Shown: piece by piece, positions 1 to 4,882 of the stretch
Layout: the number at the start of each line of letters is the position of its first letter
Numbering within the stretch: position 1 is the first letter of the stretch
Source of the DNA: Methyloceanibacter sp.
GTDB taxonomy: Bacteria; Pseudomonadota; Alphaproteobacteria; Rhizobiales; Methyloligellaceae
Length of the DNA: 5,170 nt
Direction of reading: 5' to 3'
Assembly (NCBI GenBank): GCA_016649675.1
Contig: JAENXG010000181.1
Span: 1 to 5,170 of the forward strand
The notes under the pieces: generated by a model
What the model saw: the letters and a program-made list of their open reading frames with translations, nothing else
Database searches by the model: none
Told to the model about the DNA's origin: nothing
Program-made: the position numbers and the translations under genes

Positions 1-16
1 CGGCAACGGAGGGCAT
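1..16 (-). CDS. Start of a leftward gene cut by the window edge (first five codons only)
   Basis: On the minus strand an ATG at 16-14 begins the peptide M-P-S-V-A and runs off the left edge. It is preceded by CACGGAGGA (35-27), a near-ideal Shine-Dalgarno sequence. The 11 bases between GGAGG and the ATG make a somewhat long spacing. Nothing can be said about the product from five codons. The gene would be divergent from the membrane-protein pseudogene at 208. The call rests only on the SD plus ATG and the absence of a rightward gene here. The spacing and the hairpin that covers the site are the reasons for doubt. Confidence 0.45.
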
Positions 17-34
17 AGGCTTAAAATCCTCCGT
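6..34 (-). promoter_or_regulatory. Hairpin pairing the Shine-Dalgarno of the leftward gene with its codons 2-4
   Basis: Read on the minus strand, ACGGAGG (34-28) contains the SD and is perfectly complementary to CCTCCGT (12-6), which lies just inside the coding region. The 7-bp, mostly G-C stem closes a 15-base A/T-rich loop that holds the ATG. In the mRNA this would hide the ribosome binding site, as in translational attenuators or simple RNA thermometers. The pairing is seen directly; a regulatory role is inference. The same bases also form an inverted repeat in DNA. Confidence 0.4.
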
Positions 35-207
35 GCAGGGGTTGGGAGCCAAGGGGAAGCCGCAGATTGCCCCTCTCACGCGGTGGGCGCAAGCTATGTC
101 CCTGAAAAGGGTTGCTTCAAGATTCACCGATGCCGCTTCGACGGGCGGCGGCCTCACGCCTTGGCGTGACGGCGCGCTATAGTGCCAGGCGAGAGCGGGG
201 GGCGCCC
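17..207. other. Divergent intergenic region without a recognisable gene
   Basis: This stretch separates the leftward gene start from the rightward pseudogene. It holds several short stem-loops: AGGGG (52-56) with CCCCT (70-74), CCCT-GAAA-AGGG (100-111, a GNRA-type tetraloop) inside an AAGC/GCTT outer stem (91-94, 114-117), and the palindrome at 154-169. A weak leftward promoter may be TTGAAG (120-115) with ATAGCT (97-92) at 17-base spacing. For the rightward gene, TATAGT (178-183) resembles a -10 box but has no good -35 at normal spacing. I could not assign the region to any known structured RNA family. Confidence 0.4.
154..169. repeat. Perfect 16-base palindrome, possible operator
   Basis: TCACGCC-TT-GGCGTGA is a perfect 7-bp inverted repeat with a 2-base centre. 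The centre is too short for a stable RNA hairpin unless it opens, so a dimeric DNA-binding protein site is the more natural reading. It sits 8 bases upstream of a TATAGT -10-like hexamer (178-183) and 38 bases before the ATG of the broken membrane-protein gene, a position suitable for an operator. No regulator gene is visible in the window, so the role is inferred. Confidence 0.35.
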
Positions 208-713
208 ATGGAGGACTGGCATAATTTCTACATGCTTGCTTGCCGGAAGCACCGCCGGCACTCTGATCGGCCTGATCTTCATCGTCATCACGCTCGGCAT
301 GGAGCACAGCAAGGCGGACGACGAGGTCCGCACGCGCCTCTTCGTCACCCCGATCCTCGTCCATTTCGCCTGCCTGCTCATCATTTCGCTCGTGATGGTG
401 GTTCCGACATCCGCCGTGACGCGGGCGCTGGCGCTGGCGCTGGGGGCGATTGGCTGCGCCGGGCTCGCTTACGTGACCAATCTCGAGCTCATGTTCGCAG
501 CGGCGCACCGGCACCGAAGACCGCGAGCTCTTATGGGACGTGCTCCTGCCGATCGCGTCCTATGTGCTGGTTGCGATCGCAGCCGCGGCGTGGGCGCTTC
601 AGGCCCCCTTCGCCAATATGACCGGGGCCGTCGCGGTCCTGCTGCTCCTCGTCACCGCGCTCCGCAACAGCTGGGCGGTCACGCTCGCCATCGCGGGACG
701 CCGCAGGCACTGA
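208..713 (+). pseudogene. Small multi-pass membrane protein gene disrupted by two frameshifts
   Basis: No single frame is open, but three segments join into a typical small inner-membrane protein of about 166 residues. Segment 1 starts at ATG 208 and reads M-E-D-W-H-N-F-Y-M-L-A. After a shift near 233-243, segment 2 reads A-G-S-T-A-G-T-L-I-G-L and continues through hydrophobic stretches, including F-V-T-P-I-L-V-H-F, to about 496. After a second shift between about 494 and 510, segment 3 reads R-R-T-G-T-E-D-R-E-L-L-W-D, two further hydrophobic stretches and R-N-S-W-A-V, ending at TGA 711-713. About five membrane segments are present. The start pattern (xDWxxFYxLxGSxAGxLxGL), the TPxxVHF motif and the terminal RNxW pattern match a widespread uncharacterised alphaproteobacterial membrane-protein family as I remember it; I cannot give its function or a family number. 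Both shifts add one base modulo 3. Two lesions in one gene, with the other complete genes intact, favour a real pseudogene over sequencing error. Confidence 0.8.
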
Positions 714-714
714 G

Positions 715-752
715 CTTGGCGCACGCGCCGACCCTTAGCCGAAAGCGCCAAG
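715..752. terminator. Inverted repeat just after the pseudogene stop, possible terminator
   Basis: CTTGGCGC (715-722) is perfectly complementary to GCGCCAAG (745-752), an 8-bp stem with a 22-base loop that starts one base after the pseudogene stop. The loop begins with part of a competing small stem, GGCGC-AC-GCGCC (718-729). Another competing pair, TTAGCC (735-740) with GGCTAA (756-761), overlaps it. There is no T-run on the plus strand, so rightward termination would not be classical. Confidence 0.35.
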
Positions 753-759
753 AAAGGCT

Positions 760-792
760 AACGGCGTGGCGGCTCAGAGCGACCACGCCGTT
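760..792. terminator. Strong 10-bp hairpin, probable terminator for the leftward DUF1097 gene
   Basis: AACGGCGTGG (760-769) and CCACGCCGTT (783-792) form a perfect 10-bp stem around a 13-base loop. Read leftward, the stem is followed by AGCCTTTCTTGG, a moderately T-rich tail, which suits an intrinsic terminator for the transcript that ends its coding part at 857. Read rightward the tail is CCCCGACC, so termination in that direction would be weaker. The stem is seen directly; the terminator role is inferred. Confidence 0.5.
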
Positions 793-804
793 CCCCGACC
801 AGGC

Positions 805-832
805 CGACAAGCAGGTTGCGCCCCGCTTGTCG
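805..832 (-). terminator. Second 8-bp hairpin in the 3' region of the DUF1097 gene
   Basis: CGACAAGC (805-812) and GCTTGTCG (825-832) form a perfect 8-bp stem with a 12-base loop, starting 24 bases past the stop of the leftward DUF1097 gene. No T-run follows, so it may be a 3'-end stabilising hairpin ahead of the stronger structure at 760-792, or one of a tandem pair. Confidence 0.35.
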
Positions 833-856
833 CTAAACCACATGGCGGCCTTCGCT

Positions 857-1399
857 TTAGGCCTTGGCGTGGGCGCGGAGCGATCCTGCTCCGGCCAGCA
901 TGCCGGCCACTTTCTCCGACACGTAGCCGAACACGGCGCCGACAATCATCGACAAGATAATGACGATGACCGGGTTGGCCATGGAGAGCGCCGTCAGATT
1001 GGCGGGGCCGTCGGCCGTCATCAACGTCATGGCGACGGTTGAGGCGAAGCCATAGACCTGCGCCGGGATCACGGCGAAGAGCGGGATATTGGCGAGCAGC
1101 ACCATGGCTGCCACGCCGATACCGACGCAGATCGCAGCCCAAATCGGCACGCCAAGCTTGTCGGCAACACCCGTCCGCAGCGCGACGTACAGGGTAATGC
1201 CGGCGATGATGGCGCCCGCGGCATTGCAGAGGATCGCCGATTGCAGGCCAGGCTCCTTGCCACCGCAATGGAAGAAGCATCCCCAGGCGATGAAGGCAGC
1301 CCAAATGGCAAGCGCGCCTCCGAGCGGCCCGAGGAAGAGCCATGTGGCGACGGCGCCAAGCACACCAACGCTGATTGCTAGAGCTGTATTTGTAGACAT
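857..1399 (-). CDS. DUF1097 family integral membrane protein (YcdZ-like)
   Basis: The product has 180 residues and is almost entirely hydrophobic, as expected for an inner-membrane protein. Hydrophobic segments lie at about residues 5-22, 25-44, 53-75, 84-103, 104-128 and 143-163. DUF1097-like landmarks are the start (M-S-T-x-T-A-L-A-I-S), the G-P-L-G-G turn near 24-28, the F-F-H-C-G-G-K-E motif at 42-49, P-I-W-A-A-I-C-V-G-I near 85-94, and the C-terminal A-N-P-V-I-V-I-I-L-S-M-I-V-G-A with F-G-Y-V-S-E-K after it. The family includes E. coli YcdZ; its molecular function is not established, and a transport role would be a guess. The ATG at 1399 is preceded directly by AAGGGGGGTGAG, a strong but very close Shine-Dalgarno. 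The gene stands alone, convergent with the pseudogene and divergent from trmFO. The C-terminal A-H-A-K-A tail lies beyond the conserved region. Confidence 0.88.
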   Translation of the reverse strand: MSTNTALAISVGVLGAVATWLFLGPLGGALAIWAAFIAWGCFFHCGGKEPGLQSAILCNAAGAIIAGITLYVALRTGVADKLGVPIWAAICVGIGVAAMVLLANIPLFAVIPAQVYGFASTVAMTLMTADGPANLTALSMANPVIVIILSMIVGAVFGYVSEKVAGMLAGAGSLRAHAKA

Positions 1400-1442
1400 C
1401 TCACCCCCCTTGTGGCGAAGAGCGGGCGGATGCGCCGTGAGT

Positions 1443-1459
1443 GCCGGCGGTCCACCGGC
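1443..1459. repeat. 17-base near-perfect inverted repeat in the DUF1097 leader
   Basis: GCCGGCGG-T-CCACCGGC pairs fully apart from one C/A position, which becomes a U-G wobble in the leftward transcript. It lies 44 bases upstream of the DUF1097 ATG, inside the predicted 5' untranslated leader. It could be a leader hairpin or a protein-binding site; nothing decides between these. Confidence 0.3.
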
Positions 1460-1509
1460 TCAATGATGGAAGCCCGTTATTTTGCCAGGCGAATCAAGCT
1501 TCCGCCCGA

Positions 1510-1538
1510 ATCATAGTCGAAGACTGTCCCAATTTGAA
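1510..1538 (-). promoter_or_regulatory. Predicted sigma-70 type promoter for the DUF1097 gene
   Basis: Read leftward, TTCAAA (1538-1533) is followed by a 17-base spacer and TATGAT (1515-1510). TATGAT matches the -10 consensus at five of six positions and TTCAAA matches the -35 consensus at four of six. Transcription would begin near 1503 and give a leader of about 100 bases, which includes the inverted repeat at 1443-1459. This is the best promoter match in the intergenic region 1400-1649, where I see no gene of its own. Confidence 0.5.
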
Positions 1539-1613
1539 CACTAATTCGCCATTTTGCCCAATTGTTAGCCAATACCGGGCCGTGACGCGGCCGTTGCAGC
1601 GGCTCAACCTGAC

Positions 1614-1643
1614 TTGAAAGCGCAAGCCGTGCGGGCCTAGGCT
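1614..1643 (+). promoter_or_regulatory. Candidate trmFO promoter, implying a leaderless or nearly leaderless mRNA
   Basis: TTGAAA (1614-1619) is a good -35. After 18 bases, TAGGCT (1638-1643) keeps the three most conserved -10 bases (T, A and final T). The start point would fall about at the ATG at 1650. This agrees with the lack of a convincing Shine-Dalgarno before trmFO, where only TAGG at 1638-1641 resembles one. The -10 match is poor overall, so a more upstream promoter remains possible. Confidence 0.33.
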
Positions 1644-1649
1644 CCGGCC

Positions 1650-3056
1650 ATGACGGGCAAAGTCCATGTGATCGGCGGAGGACTGGCGGGAAGCGAGGCG
1701 GCCTGGCAGTTGGCGCAGGCTCGCGTTCCGGTTGTGCTCCACGAGATGCGCCCAGTTCGCCAGACCGAGGCGCATCAGACGGGGGCGCTTGCCGAGCTCG
1801 TCTGCTCCAACTCCTTCCGCTCAGATGAATGGGAGACCAATGCGGTCGGGCTGCTGCATGAGGAGATGCGCCGCTCGGGCTCGCTGATAATGGCGGCGGC
1901 CGACGCGCACAAGCTGCCGGCGGGCGGGGCGCTCGCGGTCGACCGCGACGGCTTCTCAGGCGAAGTGACTGCGGCGCTCGAGGCGCATACCCTGATCGAG
2001 ATTGCCCGCGAGGAGATCGACGGGTTGCCCCCCGCTCAGTGGGACAGCGTCGTTGTGGCGACCGGCCCCCTCACCTCGCCCGCGCTTGCCACGGCGATCC
2101 AGGCGCTGACCGGCGAAGCCGAACTTGCCTTCTTCGACGCCATCGCCCCCATCGTCCATGGCGAGACCATCGACATGGAGATTTGCTGGCTCCAGTCTCG
2201 CTACGATAAGCCTGGTCCCGGCGGAGGCGTGGCCGACTACATCAACTGCCCGCTCGACAAGAGCCAATACGATGCGTTCATCGCGAGCCTGCTCGCCGCC
2301 GAGAAGACCGCGTTCAAGGATTTCGAAGCCGCGACCCCCTATTTCGAGGGCTGCCTCCCCATCGAGGTGATGGCGGAAAGAGGCTCCGACACGCTCCGCT
2401 TCGGCCCCATGAAGCCGGTCGGTCTCACCAATCCCCGCCGGCCTGACGTGAAGCCCCATGCCGTGGTGCAGCTTCGTCAGGACAATGCGCTGGGCACGCT
2501 GTGGAACATGGTGGGCTTCCAGACTAAGCTCAAACATGGCGAACAGGCGCGCGTGTTCCGCGCCATCCCCGGCCTCGAGCGCGCCGAGTTCGCCAGGCTC
2601 GGTGGGCTCCATCGCAACACCTTCCTCAACAGCCCGAAGCTGTTGGACGAGCAACTTCGCCTCAAGGCCGATCCGCGCTTGCGCTTCGCCGGACAGATCA
2701 CCGGCGTCGAGGGCTATGTGGAATCGGCGAGCATCGGGCTCATCGCCGGGCGCTTTGCCGCGGCCGAGCGGCTGGGCTTGAGACTCACGCCGCCCCCGCC
2801 GACCACGGCCTTGGGGGCGCTTCTCCACCACATCACTGGCGGGCATTTGAGCGCGGGCGGCGAAGGAAGCGCGCGGAGCTTCCAGCCGATGAACATCAAT
2901 TTCGGCCTGTTCCCGCCGATCGCGGCACCGTCTCACCCACGCGGCAAGGGCCCGCGCAGCAGCAAGGCCTTCGAGAAGAAGCGCGCGCTGGCGTTCCGCG
3001 CGCTTGCCGATCTCGATGGCTGGCTCGCCCGTCCCGCCTCGGTCGCCGCGGAGTAG
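1650..3056 (+). CDS. trmFO: Methylenetetrahydrofolate-tRNA-(uracil-5-)-methyltransferase TrmFO
   Basis: TrmFO is a cytosolic flavoprotein that methylates uridine 54 in the tRNA T-loop. It uses 5,10-methylenetetrahydrofolate as carbon donor and reduced FAD as reductant, unlike the SAM-dependent TrmA. The 468-residue product starts with the FAD-binding motif V-I-G-G-G-L-A-G-S-E-A-A (7-18). It continues with H-E-M-R-P (31-35) and L-V-C-S-N-S-F-R-S-D (50-59). Other landmarks are P-A-G-G-A-L-A-V-D-R (90-99), C-L-P-I-E-V-M-A-E-R-G (235-245), L-R-F-G-P-M-K-P-V-G-L (249-259), the tRNA- and folate-domain stretch around 280-325, and the C-terminal S-F-Q-P-M-N-I-N-F-G-L (410-420). Cys52 and Cys235 correspond to the two cysteines implicated in catalysis in the Bacillus enzyme (C53 and C226). 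Length is normal and the gene appears intact. The ATG is certain to be the first usable start, because an in-frame TAG lies at 1638-1640. It ends one base from the convergent DUF4153 gene. Confidence 0.97.
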   Translation: MTGKVHVIGGGLAGSEAAWQLAQARVPVVLHEMRPVRQTEAHQTGALAELVCSNSFRSDEWETNAVGLLHEEMRRSGSLIMAAADAHKLPAGGALAVDRDGFSGEVTAALEAHTLIEIAREEIDGLPPAQWDSVVVATGPLTSPALATAIQALTGEAELAFFDAIAPIVHGETIDMEICWLQSRYDKPGPGGGVADYINCPLDKSQYDAFIASLLAAEKTAFKDFEAATPYFEGCLPIEVMAERGSDTLRFGPMKPVGLTNPRRPDVKPHAVVQLRQDNALGTLWNMVGFQTKLKHGEQARVFRAIPGLERAEFARLGGLHRNTFLNSPKLLDEQLRLKADPRLRFAGQITGVEGYVESASIGLIAGRFAAAERLGLRLTPPPPTTALGALLHHITGGHLSAGGEGSARSFQPMNINFGLFPPIAAPSHPRGKGPRSSKAFEKKRALAFRALADLDGWLARPASVAAE

Positions 3057-3070
3057 CTTACTCGGCGCGG
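3046..3070. terminator. Hairpin centred on the abutting stop codons of two convergent genes
   Basis: CCGCGGAGTA (3046-3055) pairs with TACTC (3059-3063) and CGCGG (3066-3070) around a GCT loop. This gives a 10-bp stem interrupted by a two-base bulge. The stop codons of trmFO (TAG, 3054-3056) and of the leftward membrane protein (TAA, 3060-3058) lie in its apex. An alternative stem, CTCGG (3061-3065) with CCGAG (3071-3075), competes with it. No T-run follows on either strand, so it is at best a non-classical bidirectional terminator. Confidence 0.35.
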
Positions 3071-4866
3071 CCGAGAACGAGCCACAGCCGCACCAGCGAC
3101 AGTTCGAATTGCGGCTCCTTGTAGCTGCCGTTCAGATTGTCGATCAGGGCCGTGCCGGTCAGGCCAGTGCCTGAGCCCTTGATCTCGAGAGGCCTGTGAT
3201 CCTCGGTGAGCGGCCATCCTCTCTGATAGATCTCCTTCACCGCGTCTCTGATATCGAACGTAACCAGCTCGCCTGTCTCAAGACGCGCCGTGAGCAGATT
3301 GTCGGCAAGCTCAAGATGCACCGTGCCGAGACCTTCGACGGCGACGGTCTGAGGGGGTATCGGCACTGGCACCGGACCGCCCGACTGAAACACGACCGGG
3401 CCGACGACGTGAGCGTCCTTGGGGAGTGCGACCACCGCAGGCACGTCGGAATAATGGGTGAAATAGGCGACGCCCGGCTGATTTCCCACGTCGGGGCGAA
3501 GTCCAAGCGCCACGAGCACATCGCGCGCGGTCTCTTCCGGTTTCTTGCCCGGGGCGAAGGGATCGTTCGGCAGGCCTTCGAACCAGGGCGCCAGCACGGC
3601 GAGCGCGCGGTGGGTGTTGAGGTACCACTCGATGGTCCGCGCCCGGCCGGCATCTCGCCCAAGCGGATTTTCCTCGCCGCCCTCCTGCCTCGCCACGATC
3701 TTGCCGTCGACGAGCATCCCCTTGGCGGTCAGGAGCGAGGCAAGCTCGGCCTTCTGGCTCATGATCGAGAAGCCGATCATGCCGCCTGGGCCAAAGGAAG
3801 CGGCAAGGAATAGCAGCGCCAGCACGCCGGGCACGAGCCTCAGGTCGAAATCGCCGCCACGCAAGACGCGGATGACGGCGAGGATCAGCGCCCAGACGCC
3901 CACCAGCACCATCAGGTAACGGTCCTCGGTGAGGCCGTAATCGCCGATCCGCCGGGAGACGGCGATGAAGAGCAGCACCACCGGCAAAGCGGCGAGCCAC
4001 ACCCAATAGCGCCAGAATAGGCGAACCAGCACGCCGCCCGTCTCGCGGACCGGATAGCCAAGGAGGAGCGTCGCCGCTCCCACGAGGAGATAGCCCACCA
4101 CCATGCTGCCGAGCGTGCCCTTGGGCAGCTCCCATGCGAACACGATCTTGATGGCGTAGGCGTAAAGAATGGCGGTGTAGACGAGGAGGAGCGGGACGAG
4201 CACGAACTTCACGAGTGCGGCCACCGCGCGCATGGTGAAGTCGCCCTCCTCCCGCTCGGTGATGGGGTCGGTGAAGCTTCGCGGCGCGAAAGCGAGGAAG
4301 CTCACCGGTGCCACGAATGAGAGGCACACCGTCCAGATATATTCGTCCGTGTGTGACCACAGGCTGATGCCGAACAGCAGCTGCAGCGTCTCGTGAATGA
4401 TGTAGAGGCCAGCCCCCAACAGGGCCGCGCCGGCCAGCGCGAGCATGGCGCCGAGCCAGAGCCGGTGATTGAACAGCCAGAAGGTGGCGTTGCTTTCTTT
4501 GCGGCCGAGATGACCGGAGAGACCAACGAGAATGAGAAGTGCGCCGAGGAGAAGCGGCGGGCTGAGCCAGATGTCCCATTGCAGCCAGAACAGAAGCGCA
4601 ATCACGAGGATCCCGAGCACCCACAGCACGACGCGGGTGGAGAGAGCGCGCCTCTGGGACTCCACGTAGAGATCGGACGCAACGACGAAGAGAAACGAGG
4701 CGGCGAGAGCGCCCATCACTCTCTGCTCGAAATCCCCGTTGTCGTGAAGGAGCTTGTAGAGCGTGAGCAGTCCGACGATGGCAACTGCGAGCGGAAAGCG
4801 CGTGACGGCGACGCTGAGGTCGGGAATCCGGCTTCGCCACCAAGACCTGAATGGTCGCTCGACCAT
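3058..4866 (-). CDS. DUF4153 family polytopic membrane protein with extracytoplasmic C-terminal domain
   Basis: The 602-residue product has about eleven hydrophobic segments, near residues 20-38, 50-66, 79-97, 102-118, 136-157, 176-195, 216-240, 254-270, 284-303, 316-333 and 344-363. They are followed by a soluble region of about 230 residues (370-602). An odd number of segments with a cytoplasmic N-terminus (R-S-W-W-R-S-R) would place this tail in the periplasm; that is inference. DUF4153 landmarks are V-L-V-P-L-L-L-V-Y-T-A-I-L-Y-A-Y (222-237), W-E-L-P-K-G (245-250), the R-R-I-G-D-Y-G-L-T-E-D-R-Y pattern (305-317) and A-S-F-G-P-G-G (356-362). The family function is unknown. I chose the ATG at 4866 because GGAGG stands five bases upstream. 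The open frame continues upstream to 5169, but there it only overlaps the preceding gene in another frame and reads as non-protein-like sequence. It starts 16 bases after the synthase stop, so the two are probably co-transcribed and translationally linked. No lesion is visible. Confidence 0.88.
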   Translation of the reverse strand: MVERPFRSWWRSRIPDLSVAVTRFPLAVAIVGLLTLYKLLHDNGDFEQRVMGALAASFLFVVASDLYVESQRRALSTRVVLWVLGILVIALLFWLQWDIWLSPPLLLGALLILVGLSGHLGRKESNATFWLFNHRLWLGAMLALAGAALLGAGLYIIHETLQLLFGISLWSHTDEYIWTVCLSFVAPVSFLAFAPRSFTDPITEREEGDFTMRAVAALVKFVLVPLLLVYTAILYAYAIKIVFAWELPKGTLGSMVVGYLLVGAATLLLGYPVRETGGVLVRLFWRYWVWLAALPVVLLFIAVSRRIGDYGLTEDRYLMVLVGVWALILAVIRVLRGGDFDLRLVPGVLALLFLAASFGPGGMIGFSIMSQKAELASLLTAKGMLVDGKIVARQEGGEENPLGRDAGRARTIEWYLNTHRALAVLAPWFEGLPNDPFAPGKKPEETARDVLVALGLRPDVGNQPGVAYFTHYSDVPAVVALPKDAHVVGPVVFQSGGPVPVPIPPQTVAVEGLGTVHLELADNLLTARLETGELVTFDIRDAVKEIYQRGWPLTEDHRPLEIKGSGTGLTGTALIDNLNGSYKEPQFELSLVRLWLVLGRAE

Positions 4867-4871
4867 CTCCG

Positions 4872-4876
4872 CCTCC
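4872..4876 (-). promoter_or_regulatory. Ribosome binding site that fixes the DUF4153 start
   Basis: Read leftward, GAGGGAGGCGGAG directly precedes the ATG at 4866; its GGAGG core is five bases from the start codon. It lies within the 16-base gap after the upstream stop codon (4885-4883) and decides against the much longer open frame that extends to the window edge. Confidence 0.75.
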
Positions 4877-4882
4877 CTCGCG

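Noticed and set aside
14..40. tRNA-Leu(UAA)-like anticodon loop (CTTAAAAT)
   Set aside because: The flanking anticodon stem does not pair over five bases and no T-arm GTTCGA-type sequence follows. The region is better explained as a leftward Shine-Dalgarno plus start codon.
85..112. Fragment resembling part of bacterial 6S RNA (GCAAGC then GTCCCTGA)
   Set aside because: The match is short, the other conserved parts are not in the right order, and no long hairpin with a central bubble could be drawn.
158..871. Direct repeat GCCTTGGCGTG at 158-168 and 861-871 flanking the pseudogene
   Set aside because: Only 11 bases match in G/C-rich DNA, and the second copy is simply the last codons of the DUF1097 gene. 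No transposase or insertion boundary is present.
182..1042. 286-residue rightward open frame starting at GTG 182
   Set aside because: Only its residues of about 20-105 look like protein (the middle segment of the pseudogene). The rest is frame-shifted or antisense to the DUF1097 gene.
1494..1775. 93-residue leftward open frame over the trmFO start
   Set aside because: It overlaps the certain trmFO start and the promoter region, and its composition is not protein-like.
1956..2936. 326-residue antisense open frame within trmFO
   Set aside because: It is a shadow of the G/C-biased trmFO codons on the other strand, with low-complexity Arg/Glu/Gly content and no recognisable family or ribosome site.
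3311..4843. 510-residue open frame in another frame of the DUF4153 gene
   Set aside because: It is rich in Arg, His and Pro throughout and mirrors the real gene's codon bias; no domain is recognisable.
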